Shown: positions 41,401 through 50,850, counted from the stretch's first letter. The stretch is DNA of 64,000 nucleotides from VMCP01 sp964408945 (GCA_964408945.1 CAYPBJ010000002.1:1-64000), one strand, 5' to 3'. Numbers and translations: made by a program. The notes: generated by a model not told the origin, from the letters alone.

Positions 41401-43173
41401 ATTGACTCAGGACTTGTTTCTGTAACTGTAAATGACAAAATTGATCCTATTCTTACCGTTAAAGACGCTACCATTTATATTGATACCGCTGGAAATGCTT
41501 TATTGACTCAAGTAATGGTAGTTGTTAGCATCTCTGATAACTGCGCTACCGATCAAGTAATCATTAGTAAAACATTGTTTGGATTAGCAGATGTGGGTGA
41601 TAATAATGTAGATATTACTCTCACAGATAAAAACGGTAACTCCGTAAAGAAAACGGTTAAGGTGACAGTAGTTATTGGTGATTCTGACAACGATGGAATT
41701 CCAGATTACGTTGAAAAAGGCGGTGACTTTGATAATGATGGAACCAAAGATTACCTCGATGAGGATTCTGATAACGACGGACTTGCTGATAAGTTGGAAA
41801 ACAACAACGGTACTACATTAGTAGATACAGATACAGATTTACGTCCTGACTACAAAGATCTAGATTCTGATAATGATGGTATCAACGACGTTCGAGAAGC
41901 CGGATTGGCTGATGCTGACCAGAATGGATTGAAAGACAATGCCTCTGATTTGTTGTACGCATCGGTTGATACAGATTTGGATGGAATTGGAAACCAACGC
42001 GAATTAGATTCTGACAATGATAATATCTTTGATTTGGTTGAGAGCCTACAAGCATATACCGATGCAAATGCAGATGGCATTGTAGACGGCATTGATACTG
42101 ACGGCGATGGAATTATCGATGGAGCTGATGGATCTGTTATTTTCGGTGATGGAAATGACGCAGTTCCTGCCGATACTGATTCAGACAACAAAGCTGATTA
42201 TATTGACACTGATTCAGATAACGATACCATTCCAGATAGCATTGAAGGTACTATAGATACAGATTCAGATACCTTACCCAATTACCGCGATACCGACTCT
42301 GACGATGATACCATTTTAGATTCGTATGAAGCGAAAGACGGTAACAATCCTATAGACACAGACAACGACGGTCAAGAAGATTACATTGATACAGATTCTG
42401 ACAATGATTTAATTCCTGATAAAGTGGAAGCAGGAGCAAATCCAGCATCACCAATAGATACTGATTCTGATGGATTGGAGAACTACAGAGATCTTGATTC
42501 TGACGGAGATAAAATCCCCGATACAGAAGAAGCGGGAGCAGATCCTAACAATCCTGTTGATACAGATTCTGATGGTAAGCAAGATTATATTGACTTAGAT
42601 TCTGACGGTGATACCATTCCTGATGAAGTTGAAGCTGGTGCAGACCCTAATAATCCAGTAGATACTGACAGTGATGGTGATAAAGATTACCGTGATTTAG
42701 ATTCTGATAATGACGGAATTGATGATAAAACAGAAGCTGGTGCCGATGCAAATAACCCTGTGGATACCGATGGTGATGGAATCATGGACTTCAGAGATAC
42801 TGATTCTGATAACGATGAAATAGATGACGCTACAGAAGGATTGAAAGATTCTGATGGAAACGGAATTCCTGATTACCGCGATGCGGAAGTAATCATTCCC
42901 GAAGCAATATCTCCTAATGGTGACGGCGATAATGATGAGTTGTATATCAAAGGATTAAAAGTATTTGATCAGGCAGAAATCATTGTTTTCAACCGCAACG
43001 GACAGGTGGTTTATCAGTCGGGAACAGGTTATGATAATAAGTGGGATGGAACCTATAATGGAAGTATCCCTTCATTAGGAAAAGAACTACCCGAAGGTGT
43101 TTACTTCTATGTGTTCAAATACAACGGACAAAATAGAGAGCCAATAACCGGTAATTTCTACATTAAAAGATAA
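38431..43173 (+). CDS. Giant T9SS type B surface adhesin with SprB, HYR-like and TSP3 repeats
   Basis: 1580 residues. Signal peptide 1-31 (LSGLTVATFLFLGGTASGQ). Residues about 32-345 hold four SprB-type repeats (TCFGLSDGEITVNG, then DSGCTVN). Residues 349-1080 hold nine HYR-like Ig modules of about 80 residues, nearly all with a DNC motif and a second Cys. Residues 1083-1486 are Asp-rich thrombospondin type 3-like calcium-binding repeats (DTDSDNDxIPD). The last 95 residues (PEAISPNGDGDNDELYI, IIVFNRNGQVVY, GVYFYVF) are the gliding-motility-type (type B) T9SS domain. PorP/SprF and OmpA genes follow. The ATG at 38431 is chosen for the signal peptide. Confidence 0.9.
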   Translation: MIINTIKRTQRRLLSGLTVATFLFLGGTASGQTPTLTNPTCFEKYDGSIKIDFSSAPNKIGIDSTGSTPNMIVWPGGSSYTFNGLTSKTYKIYVDNGSGSTLLNSYQLAGSQLTVSVILKKDVSCFNVADGFVRASGNTTSSTNTTLTYKLGTIGFNSSPDFTGLGPANNVILTVKDNVGCTATTTVTIIQPTQLTFTTTETDVTCFGLSDGEITVNGSGGSLPYEYKIGSGSYQTNSTFSNLSVNSYSVTIKDDSGCTVNQNVNVLGPVAQIQSNLSITNSLCYGSGSLSLNPSGGNGSPFTFDFGQTGTFNSVSTYNSLIDDTFSIDIKDKMGCLITQNAIIKHSDNTPPVAKAKNIVVDLDNTGNVTITPAQVNDGTTDNCAFKLTLDKTKFTCADTGATGNTVTLTATDSNGNSHTASANVRVRDVTAPIARPKYLTKVYLDNNGEFTLTGAMTDSASTDNCSIKSFTIFQNAWNCKHLGLDSGNFEVTDWSNNKSNKIIRVLVLDTTRPAMSVQNVTRYLDSNGADTMSMSDVLLSVTDNNSCSKDKMKVYWAANTDTTFECSNKGVNTLRIYAEDSSGNINYKDIQVTVLDNRIPDSLQVRDTILYLDSFGEAFVSKDSIVLFASDNCGITDTIMQTKFDCAHLGSNLYTVTVKDASGNSLSKQFEVIVRDTFFPYQIVTADSITRYLDTNGADTITLSDVYASALDNCGVSKVYMSDSTFDCKEAGLFNLIVFVEDPSGNVSRDTVKVLLLDTFKPDSLLVRKNYTAYLDANGKYTIEGDSIILFASDNCSIADTSYSTEVFDCTHVGLNKVYVSVADPSGNTRSDSFELTLFDTLAPIAKVSIDTLYLNSAGSANFTAAQAGANSTDNCGIANITVDKSSFFCNSAGKLEQIIITVTDNNGNVSKDTGKVLILDTLAPVISLKSPIVDLDDNGAGQLTIFDVDGGTKDNCSIKRRWMSDSTIDCSNIGAHKIWFYAEDLNGNIDSGLVSVTVNDKIDPILTVKDATIYIDTAGNALLTQVMVVVSISDNCATDQVIISKTLFGLADVGDNNVDITLTDKNGNSVKKTVKVTVVIGDSDNDGIPDYVEKGGDFDNDGTKDYLDEDSDNDGLADKLENNNGTTLVDTDTDLRPDYKDLDSDNDGINDVREAGLADADQNGLKDNASDLLYASVDTDLDGIGNQRELDSDNDNIFDLVESLQAYTDANADGIVDGIDTDGDGIIDGADGSVIFGDGNDAVPADTDSDNKADYIDTDSDNDTIPDSIEGTIDTDSDTLPNYRDTDSDDDTILDSYEAKDGNNPIDTDNDGQEDYIDTDSDNDLIPDKVEAGANPASPIDTDSDGLENYRDLDSDGDKIPDTEEAGADPNNPVDTDSDGKQDYIDLDSDGDTIPDEVEAGADPNNPVDTDSDGDKDYRDLDSDNDGIDDKTEAGADANNPVDTDGDGIMDFRDTDSDNDEIDDATEGLKDSDGNGIPDYRDAEVIIPEAISPNGDGDNDELYIKGLKVFDQAEIIVFNRNGQVVYQSGTGYDNKWDGTYNGSIPSLGKELPEGVYFYVFKYNGQNREPITGNFYIKR

Positions 43174-43207
43174 TTAAATCAATAAGTTAAATTTAAAAAA
43201 TCACGAA

Positions 43208-44155
43208 ATGAATAAGAATATCATATATAAACTGTTGTTCACCGCCGCATTGTCTTGGGTTTCTCAAGCAACGGCTCAGCAAGAACAGATGTATTCGCAT
43301 TACGACTATAACTCGTTTGCGGTGAATCCGGCCTACGCTGGTTCTAAGCAAACTTTGGTAGCAAATAGCTTGGTGCGTACACAATGGTTAAACCTTCCTG
43401 GAGCTCCTCGTTATTACAACTTAGGAGTTCACTCTCCTTTGGTAGGCGATTTTGGGGGAGGTATCAACATTCAAACTGGAACCATCGGTAAATTCAGAAC
43501 TGCTAGCCCTATGACCGAAACTCAATTGGGATTATCAGGTTCATGGAATAAGCAAATTACCGGTGATTTGAGATTGGCCGTTGGATTAAGAGTAGGTGCT
43601 TATAATTACAGCCTAAATTTATCTCAATTGCAATTAAATAAGCCAGGAGATGTTGCATTTCAGAACAACGATTTTAATGTAACAGCGCCTATGGCAGGTT
43701 TTGGAGTTTATGCATACACCAATAACTTCTTTGCAGGTGTTTCAGCACCAAGAATGTTGTTTATCTCTGCTGATAACCGCAAAAATGTGGATGTTCAGTA
43801 CGCTGCAGTAACTCAATATTACATTACGGCAGGTTATGTGATAGATGCAGGAACCGATCTTAAAATTAAACCCACCACTCAAGTGCGCGTAGTTCAAGGT
43901 GTTCCAGTTCAAGCCGACATAAATGTGCATGCCATCTACAAAGAAAATTATTCTTTGGGTGGATTCTTCCGCACAGGTGGGGAGATGGGAATCATGGCGA
44001 TGGCTCAAGTAAATCCAAATTTCACTTTGGTTTATTCTTATGACAGTCGTTTAGCACCTTTGAATAATTATGTAAATGGTTCTCATGAGTTTGGATTGCA
44101 ATTCATGATTCCTTATGTTTCAAATGCACGTGTAAGAGCACCCCGATATTTCTAA
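43208..44155 (+). CDS. PorP/SprF family T9SS outer-membrane protein
   Basis: A 315-residue outer-membrane barrel protein: signal peptide ending near ATAQQEQ, then MYSHYDYNSFAVNPAYAGS, the hallmark of PorP/SprF proteins, GGGINIQTGTIGKF, and a C-terminal strand with terminal Phe. SprF-type proteins act with a specific type B adhesin to get it to the surface, so the adhesin at 38431 is the probable partner. It lies 34 bases after the adhesin and 18 before the OmpA gene, in one operon. Confidence 0.92.
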   Translation: MNKNIIYKLLFTAALSWVSQATAQQEQMYSHYDYNSFAVNPAYAGSKQTLVANSLVRTQWLNLPGAPRYYNLGVHSPLVGDFGGGINIQTGTIGKFRTASPMTETQLGLSGSWNKQITGDLRLAVGLRVGAYNYSLNLSQLQLNKPGDVAFQNNDFNVTAPMAGFGVYAYTNNFFAGVSAPRMLFISADNRKNVDVQYAAVTQYYITAGYVIDAGTDLKIKPTTQVRVVQGVPVQADINVHAIYKENYSLGGFFRTGGEMGIMAMAQVNPNFTLVYSYDSRLAPLNNYVNGSHEFGLQFMIPYVSNARVRAPRYF

Positions 44156-44173
44156 ATTTTAAGAAAAACGAAC

Positions 44174-47100
44174 ATGAAATTGAATATAAAAATTGGCGTT
44201 TGGACATTGAGTATGTTGTTTGCGACACAACTTTGGTCTCAATCCAAAGTGGTTAAGTTGTTGAGTCAGCATAAGTTCTCTGAAATTGCGCGATTGAACG
44301 AGTTCAAATCCACAGCAAAAAAGAAAGACTATACAAACCAACGTGTTTTAGCCTATTCGTATGCACAAATGAATATGCCTGACAAAGCATATGATGCATA
44401 TTATGAGTTGTTGGAAAGGTACCCATCTCAAGTTGACGCAACCGATAAACTCTATTTCGCGCTTTCTGCTCGTAACATGCAGCTTTACGGGGTTTCAGAC
44501 AGTATTTTATTGGCTTTAAAAGATTCTACTTTCAATGGATTACCCTTGTTTGAAGAGTTGACATATCCATTTTATCTTCAGAATAAAGACAAACGCGATG
44601 ATTATTGGCAGGAATTTAATTTTGCATCCAACTATTACTTCAAACCATTTGATCAGAATTCTGGCAAAGGCGAGTTCGCTTTGATTTCGAATAAAAAAGG
44701 CCTTGCCTACTATTCCAAACACAAATCCAATACTGGCTTATGGAAGATTCTTTCTTCTAGCCATGAACAAGGTTACTACAACGTTTATTCAGCGAAGTTT
44801 TTGGATAGTGCCATTTCTAGAACACAGTTAGAGACCTTCAACAAATCTAGAGTTCACCAACAAGTGAGTTGTTTTGATTCTTCCACAGGATGGATGTATA
44901 TCACTAGAAACTCATCAAAACTCAATAATAAAAGAGAAAAGGTACTTCAAATTTTTGCTATAAGAAAAGACAGAAAAACCAACAAATGGATTGAAGTTCC
45001 TTTCCAATTGAACAATGATAATTATTCGGTTTCTGATTTGGTGATCTCACCCGATGGAAAAAAAGTTGTTTTTGTTTCCGATATGCCCGGTGGATTTGGT
45101 AAGTCAGATCTTTATGAAGCACCTATTATTTCGAATAAAGAACAAGGCATCTTGATTGGCGAAGTGGTGAACATGGGTCCGCAAATCAATACCATGTTGC
45201 GCGATAACTTCCCTAGGTTTGGCAAAAAAGGCGAGTTTTATTTTTCTTCTGAAGGACATTTAGGCTTCGGTGGTTTAGATGTTTTCACTGTAGATAAAAA
45301 TTCAAACATGATCTTGAACATGGGTAAACCTGTTAATTCAAACATGGATGATTTTGCCCCCGAAATGAATGATATGTGGGGAACAATTTCCTCAAATCGT
45401 GAATCAAAATCATTCGATGATAATCTGTATTATTTCAAATGGTTCCAAGATAACAAATCTGAAAAACAACCCACTAACGATGAAATCATTGTTATGGTGA
45501 TTGATGATGAAACAGGTAAACCAATGCCTCGCATAAAAGTGGCAATTGACAACCTTTCTGATGAAGCCAATGCTTTTAACGATAGCACAAATGCTGATGG
45601 TATGATCATCAGAAAGGATCTTCCAAAAGAAGCAAAAGTTCAAGTTACAACTCGTCCTTGCGGATATAAATATTCATCAACTACTGAGTTTGAGGTTAAC
45701 GCTCAAGGTCAACGAGTGGTTAAAGTGAAAGCGCAGCGTTATAGAGTGGGTGAGGATTTGGGGGTTATTTTTGATGTGAAACCCATTTATTATGAGCTAA
45801 ATAGTTTTGAATTAACTCAACAAAGTAAGGAGGAATTGGAACGTGTTGTAATTGTTTTGAACGACAATCCTAATTTAATGGTGGAATTGGGTTCACATAC
45901 AGATTCACGCGGCTCGAATGAATACAACCTTCAATTGTCTGAAAACAGAGCAAAATCTGTTTACCTATATTTGGCAAACAGAGGCATTCAACCTGAAAGA
46001 TTAACCTTTAAAGGTTTTGGTGAAAGCAGAGTTTTGAATCGCTGTTTTGATGGAGTTGAATGTTCGGATAATGAACATCAAGCAAATCGCAGAACTGAAT
46101 ATTTAATTAAAGGAATCATTCCGTGCGGAAAGAAACTCCCCAAGGGTTCGAAGCCACTACCTACTTTAGCCAAGGCAGCAACGCCCAAAACATCTAGTGC
46201 AGGCACAACTTCAACTTCGGCTACAGCGAAAACAGGTAACAACAAGAAACAAGGAACCACTGTTTCTGCTGAGGATGAAATGGCAATGAATGCTCCCAAA
46301 AGCTTCCGTCCAGAAGACCTAAAACAAGGTACTATGAACGTTGGTGATGCTGATAACGATGGAATTCCTGATTACTTAGATCCAGATTCAGACAATGACG
46401 GTATTCCTGATGCATCAGAAGGAAGAAAAGATTCAGACATGGATGGCTTGCCTAATTTTATTGACAAGGATTCTGATAATGATGGAATTCCAGATGCTGT
46501 TGAAACAGGTATGGATTTTGACAAAGACGGAAAGCCAAACTATGTAGATTCAGACTCTGATAATGACGCGATTCCCGACAAAACTGAAGGCATAAATGAT
46601 GCTGATGGCGATGGTAAACCCAATTATTTAGATTTAGATTCTGATGGCGATGGAGTTTCAGACAGCGTTGAAGGTAGAGGTGATATTGACAATGACGGTA
46701 CGCCAAACTTCTTAGATATTGATTCTGATAACGATGGATTAACCGATGCTGAAGAAGGCACTAAAGATGCAGATTATGACGGTAAACTAAATTATTTAGA
46801 TACTGATTCTGACAATGACGGTATACCTGACAATGTTGAAGGAACAGTTGACACAGATAAAGACGGTAAACCTGATTACATAGATACTGATTCTGATGAA
46901 GATGGTATTCCAGATAAGTATGAGTCTCCTTCGAATTACAAAAACTACCCTGGAGACAAGATTTCTACTAAATCTGGTAAGTCTACACCTCCAAAAGCAG
47001 CTCCAGCTCCTACACAGGAAACCGTTGAAGAGCGTGCACCTGCACCTGTTAGCAGTGTAAAGTCAACCAGTCAGAACTCTAAGGGAGTAGTTTATCGTGT

Positions 47101-47317
47101 TCAAGTAGCTATGTCTACTTCCAAAATGAGCATTGGTAAATTGCAAGCCTTTGGACTTAGAGATGTATACGAATATCAAGACGGCCCCTATTTCAAATAC
47201 ACAGCCGGACAATTCAAAACCGAAGAAGAAGCAGAACAGTATAAAACTGCATTGCGCACTAAAACCTTCAAAGATTGTTTTGTTGTGAAATTTGAAAACG
47301 GAAAACGAGTTAAATAA
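44174..47317 (+). CDS. OmpA-family envelope protein with PD40, TSP3 and SPOR domains
   Basis: 1047 residues. Signal peptide 1-22. A TPR-like region (about 25-120) and WD40/PD40 strands (SPDGKKVVFVSDMPGGFGKSDLY, about 295-315) precede a carboxypeptidase-regulatory-like Ig domain (about 433-520). The OmpA peptidoglycan-binding domain follows (about 525-650; SHTDSRGSNEYN, SENRAKSVYLYL, GFGESR). Then come a Thr/Lys linker, seven TSP3-like Asp-rich repeats (about 722-915), a Pro/Ser linker and a C-terminal SPOR domain (about 971-1047). This resembles PorE/SprE-type T9SS partners. TSP3 repeats after OmpA, and a terminal SPOR, are unusual. A terminator follows. Confidence 0.88.
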   Translation: MKLNIKIGVWTLSMLFATQLWSQSKVVKLLSQHKFSEIARLNEFKSTAKKKDYTNQRVLAYSYAQMNMPDKAYDAYYELLERYPSQVDATDKLYFALSARNMQLYGVSDSILLALKDSTFNGLPLFEELTYPFYLQNKDKRDDYWQEFNFASNYYFKPFDQNSGKGEFALISNKKGLAYYSKHKSNTGLWKILSSSHEQGYYNVYSAKFLDSAISRTQLETFNKSRVHQQVSCFDSSTGWMYITRNSSKLNNKREKVLQIFAIRKDRKTNKWIEVPFQLNNDNYSVSDLVISPDGKKVVFVSDMPGGFGKSDLYEAPIISNKEQGILIGEVVNMGPQINTMLRDNFPRFGKKGEFYFSSEGHLGFGGLDVFTVDKNSNMILNMGKPVNSNMDDFAPEMNDMWGTISSNRESKSFDDNLYYFKWFQDNKSEKQPTNDEIIVMVIDDETGKPMPRIKVAIDNLSDEANAFNDSTNADGMIIRKDLPKEAKVQVTTRPCGYKYSSTTEFEVNAQGQRVVKVKAQRYRVGEDLGVIFDVKPIYYELNSFELTQQSKEELERVVIVLNDNPNLMVELGSHTDSRGSNEYNLQLSENRAKSVYLYLANRGIQPERLTFKGFGESRVLNRCFDGVECSDNEHQANRRTEYLIKGIIPCGKKLPKGSKPLPTLAKAATPKTSSAGTTSTSATAKTGNNKKQGTTVSAEDEMAMNAPKSFRPEDLKQGTMNVGDADNDGIPDYLDPDSDNDGIPDASEGRKDSDMDGLPNFIDKDSDNDGIPDAVETGMDFDKDGKPNYVDSDSDNDAIPDKTEGINDADGDGKPNYLDLDSDGDGVSDSVEGRGDIDNDGTPNFLDIDSDNDGLTDAEEGTKDADYDGKLNYLDTDSDNDGIPDNVEGTVDTDKDGKPDYIDTDSDEDGIPDKYESPSNYKNYPGDKISTKSGKSTPPKAAPAPTQETVEERAPAPVSSVKSTSQNSKGVVYRVQVAMSTSKMSIGKLQAFGLRDVYEYQDGPYFKYTAGQFKTEEEAEQYKTALRTKTFKDCFVVKFENGKRVK

Positions 47318-47335
47318 CCTTTAAAATCGAAGTTT

Positions 47336-47369
47336 AAGGCTGCTCCCTTTAAGGGGGCAGCCTTTTTTT
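47336..47369 (+). terminator. Intrinsic terminator of the adhesin operon
   Basis: AAGGCTGCTCCC-TTTAA-GGGGGCAGCCTT, a 12-base stem with one G-T pair, followed by a T run, 19 bases after the OmpA stop codon. Confidence 0.9.
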
Positions 47370-47389
47370 GTAATTTAGCATCCCAATTA

Positions 47390-48556
47390 ATGTTCATGTC
47401 AAGTAAAAATCTCGCCACTCGCTTTAAAACCGCCTTAGTATTTTTGGTTCTGTTGTCGGTGGGAATTACTCTAAAGAATATTAATGCCCCATTGAGTAGA
47501 GTTCCAAACATTCCTTTTCCGGTAACTTTATTCAATAACTTTCTAATATTTAAGAATTCATTTTATCACTTACTGCTGTCATTACCCTTATTTGAAACCT
47601 ATGGGCCCGTTCAATACGATGTTTTTAAATATACACCCACATTTGCTTTATTATTTGCCCCTTTCGCTATAGGAAATGATTTTTTCGGACTATTTCTTTG
47701 GAATTCTTTGAATGTAATTCTTCCGTTTTTGGCATTAACCCAGTTAATATCAACCCACAAGAACAGATGGCTATATTTGTTTGCGTTTTTCGCCGTTGAA
47801 TCTTCTACCTCTATGCTCAACAGTCAAAGCAATGGGGTTGTATTGGGTTTAATTCTATGGACACTGGTGTTTTATCAGCGGGAAAAATGGCATTCGGCTA
47901 TTTTTTGCATCCTTTTAACCGGCTTCATTAAAATATTTGGTCTTGTACTTTTTACCCTATTTCTTTTTCATAGAAGGCATTGGTTAAAAATTGCTTTAAG
48001 CTCAATAATTCAATTTGCAGTTCTTTTCTCGCTACCACTGTTTTTTGTTTCTTGGGATTATTTGATCTCCCAATACCTCAGATGGTTCATTCTTTTAAAA
48101 AGCGATGGTGGCTACTTTGTAAAGTATTCCGTTTTAGGTTGGATGCAAAGTTGGTTTCATCTCTTGCCAAATAAAACTCTAACCTTATTGTTTGCCTTGT
48201 GTATTCAGTTGATATTGGCTTTTTTAATTCGTCAGAGAAAAGAATTGATTCTCTATTACGGCTTAACTTGGGGTGTTTGGGTGGTTATTTTTAATCATAT
48301 GGCTGAATCGGCAACATTCATTATTGCCGTTGGTTCCATTGTTGCTTTCTATTTACTCATTGATAAGTTAACGAAGCTTGATGTTTTTTTACTTGTTTTG
48401 GTGCTTCTATTTACCGTTTTGGGCCCAACAGATGTTTATCCTCGAAGTTTAAGGTTTTGCATCGTAGAAACGTCTCAAATGAAGGTTTTTCCCGTAATTC
48501 TTATATATCTGAGAATGTTACAATTTCTTGTACGAAAATCTAGAATCTCCAATTGA
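47390..48556 (+). CDS. GT87 (DUF2029)-like membrane glycosyltransferase
   Basis: A 388-residue protein with 9-11 hydrophobic segments and the DUF2029/GT87 pattern: a periplasmic loop after the first helix with FETYGPVQYDVFKYTP (an acidic, aromatic loop), NSQSNGVVLGLILW and a later HMAESATFIIAV segment. GT87 enzymes use polyprenyl-phosphate mannose-type donors to modify lipids or glycans; the substrate here is unknown. No clear promoter: TAATTTAG near the terminator is an imperfect -7 element. Confidence 0.75.
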   Translation: MFMSSKNLATRFKTALVFLVLLSVGITLKNINAPLSRVPNIPFPVTLFNNFLIFKNSFYHLLLSLPLFETYGPVQYDVFKYTPTFALLFAPFAIGNDFFGLFLWNSLNVILPFLALTQLISTHKNRWLYLFAFFAVESSTSMLNSQSNGVVLGLILWTLVFYQREKWHSAIFCILLTGFIKIFGLVLFTLFLFHRRHWLKIALSSIIQFAVLFSLPLFFVSWDYLISQYLRWFILLKSDGGYFVKYSVLGWMQSWFHLLPNKTLTLLFALCIQLILAFLIRQRKELILYYGLTWGVWVVIFNHMAESATFIIAVGSIVAFYLLIDKLTKLDVFLLVLVLLFTVLGPTDVYPRSLRFCIVETSQMKVFPVILIYLRMLQFLVRKSRISN

Positions 48557-48570
48557 ATATAATTTAAAAA

Positions 48571-48598
48571 AATAAGGCCACCCTTTATAGGCGGCCTT
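48571..48598 (-). terminator. Terminator of pnp (possibly also of the GT87-like gene)
   Basis: On the minus strand AAGGCCGCC-TATAAAG-GGTGGCCTT followed by ATTTTTTT, 30 bases beyond the pnp stop. The plus strand has the same stem but a weak T tail, so it mainly serves pnp. Confidence 0.8.
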
Positions 48599-48628
48599 AC
48601 GTATTTAAAGATGATTATCTTGTTTTAA

Positions 48629-50839
48629 TTATCTTCTTGGACCTCTTCCGCGATCACGATCACGATTGTCTCTGCCACCGTCGCGATTTTCGCGTGGAGG
48701 ACGAGGAGCTGGTTCAACATAACCTTCTGGTTTTGGTTCCAAAGCACGTTTGCTCAAGCGGAATTTACCTGTTTTCTGATCAACTTCAATCAACTTAACA
48801 GTTAAAACTTCACCTTCTTGGAAGACACCTTCCATTGAAGGAGTTTTGTCCCAAGAAATTTCAGAAATATGCAATAAGCCATCTTTACCTGGCATAAATT
48901 CTACAAAAGCTCCGAATTCCATGATGTTTTTTACCTTACCAGAGTAAGTTCCTCCAACTTCAGGAATTGCTACAATACCTCTAACAATGGCCACAGCTTT
49001 TTCCATGCTTTCAGCGTCATTAGATAGAATCTCTACATGACCTTTACCATCTTTTTCTTCAATAGAAATTGTGGTTCCTGTTTTTGCTTGGATGTCTTGA
49101 ATGATTTTTCCTCCTGGACCAATAACTGCACCAATAAATTCCTTATCAATGATGATCATTTCAATTCTTGGAGTATGTGGTTTCATTGCATCAGCAGGAG
49201 CAGAAATGGTTTTTTCCATTTCACCCAAAATATGCAAACGACCTTCACGCGCTTGTTTCAACGCTTGAATCACCATTTCCCAGTTTAATCCATCAATTTT
49301 AATATCCATTTGACAAGCCGTGATACCGTCTTTGGTACCAACTACTTTGAAATCCATATCACCCAAGTGATCTTCATCACCTAAGATATCTGTTAAAACT
49401 TGGTAGTTTCCTTTATCGTCTGTGATAAGTCCCATAGCAATGCCGCTCACGGGTTTTTTCAATTGAATACCTGCATCCATCAAAGCCATAGATCCTGCAC
49501 AAACTGTAGCCATACTTGAAGAACCATTAGATTCTAAAATATCACTCACAATTCTGATTACATAAGGAACATTTTCAGGTAGCATAGCCTTCAAACCTCT
49601 CAACGCCAAGTTACCATGTCCAATCTCACGACGACCAGGTCCACGATTAGGGCGCACTTCACCAGTTGAAAATCCTGGGAAATTATAATGCAACATCAAT
49701 CTGCTGTGACCATGCAACAAAGGTGCATCTAATAATTGCTCATCCAATTTACCTCCTAAAGTTACTGTAGTCAACGATTGAGTTTCACCGCGAGTGAAAA
49801 CCGCTGATCCGTGCGCAGCAGGCAAATAATCTACTGTTGTATGAATAGGACGAACTTGAGTTGTGCTACGTCCATCTAAACGTTTGCCACTTTCTAAAAT
49901 CATGGCACGCATTTGATTGTATTCTGCCTCGTGGAAGTATTTTTTCGCTAAACGAACCATTCTAGATTCATTTTCTTGCCCTTCAAATTGCTTTACATAT
50001 TCGCTGATGATGGCTTTAAATGCATCAGAACGTTCGTGCTTAGGTTTTCCGCTTTCAGCAACTTCGCGAATGGCTGCAGATGTTTCAGCTATCACACGAG
50101 TTCTTAGCTCTTCATCGTTGTCTTCATGATTGTATTCGCGCACGGGTTTTCTTCCTCCCATTTGTTCTAAGAATGCCCATTGTGCAGCACACTGAGTTTT
50201 GATGGCTTCGTGTCCAAACTTAAGCGCTTCTAAGAATTCCTCTTCAGAAAGTTCCATCATTTCACCTTCAACCATGTTAAGGTCTTTAGCAGTACCACCC
50301 AAAAGGATGTCTAAATCAGCGGTAGCTAGTTGACTGCGCGTGGGATTTAGTACCAACTTACCGTCAATTCTTCCAACACGAACCTCAGAGATAGGTCCGT
50401 TGAAAGGAGCGTCGGTCAACATCAAAGCGGTAGAAGCAGCCAAACCTACATAAGCGTCAGGCATGATATCTTCATCAGATGAGATAAGAAACAAATTTAC
50501 CTGAGTATCGGAGTGATAATCTTCAGGAAATAAAGGGCGCAAGCAACGATCTACCAAACGAGAGATCAACACCTCATAGTCAGACAAACGCGCTTCACGA
50601 CGTAAGAAGCTACCAGGTATTCTACCAACAGCAGCGAATTTTTCTTGATAATCAACACTTAGAGGAAGAAAATCGATTCCTTCTTTAGCATCGTAATTAC
50701 TAACAACCGTGGCAAGAATCATCATCTTGCCCACTTTAACCACACAACTTCCGTGTGCTTGACGGGCCAATCGGCCGGTCTCAATTTCTACAATTCGGCC
50801 GTCGCCAGAATCAAAAGAGTGTTTTTGGATATTTAACAT
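48629..50839 (-). CDS. pnp: Polyribonucleotide nucleotidyltransferase (PNPase)
   Basis: Phosphorolytic 3'-5' exoribonuclease. 736 residues: two RNase PH domains (VDYQEKFAAVGRIPGSFLRREARLS; later LHYNFPGFSTGEV, RREIGHGNLALRGL), the catalytic IKIDG region, a KH domain (IIIDKEFIGAVIGPGGKIIQDIQ) and an S1 domain (GTYSGKVKNIMEFGAFVEF). A disordered Arg/Asp-rich tail follows (RENRDGGRDNRDRDRGRGPRR). Gene order rpsO-pnp is conserved in bacteria. A terminator hairpin lies between them. Confidence 0.97.
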   Translation of the reverse strand: MLNIQKHSFDSGDGRIVEIETGRLARQAHGSCVVKVGKMMILATVVSNYDAKEGIDFLPLSVDYQEKFAAVGRIPGSFLRREARLSDYEVLISRLVDRCLRPLFPEDYHSDTQVNLFLISSDEDIMPDAYVGLAASTALMLTDAPFNGPISEVRVGRIDGKLVLNPTRSQLATADLDILLGGTAKDLNMVEGEMMELSEEEFLEALKFGHEAIKTQCAAQWAFLEQMGGRKPVREYNHEDNDEELRTRVIAETSAAIREVAESGKPKHERSDAFKAIISEYVKQFEGQENESRMVRLAKKYFHEAEYNQMRAMILESGKRLDGRSTTQVRPIHTTVDYLPAAHGSAVFTRGETQSLTTVTLGGKLDEQLLDAPLLHGHSRLMLHYNFPGFSTGEVRPNRGPGRREIGHGNLALRGLKAMLPENVPYVIRIVSDILESNGSSSMATVCAGSMALMDAGIQLKKPVSGIAMGLITDDKGNYQVLTDILGDEDHLGDMDFKVVGTKDGITACQMDIKIDGLNWEMVIQALKQAREGRLHILGEMEKTISAPADAMKPHTPRIEMIIIDKEFIGAVIGPGGKIIQDIQAKTGTTISIEEKDGKGHVEILSNDAESMEKAVAIVRGIVAIPEVGGTYSGKVKNIMEFGAFVEFMPGKDGLLHISEISWDKTPSMEGVFQEGEVLTVKLIEVDQKTGKFRLSKRALEPKPEGYVEPAPRPPRENRDGGRDNRDRDRGRGPRR

Positions 50840-50850
50840 ATTAAAATTGT

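Noticed and set aside
41031..42191. Antisense open frames within the adhesin gene
   Set aside because: Asp/Ser-rich coding repeats leave the opposite strand open; no start signals or family motifs.
41680..42890. Satellite-like tandem DNA
   Set aside because: The repeat structure is the coding sequence of TSP3 modules, in frame in the adhesin, with protein-level conservation.
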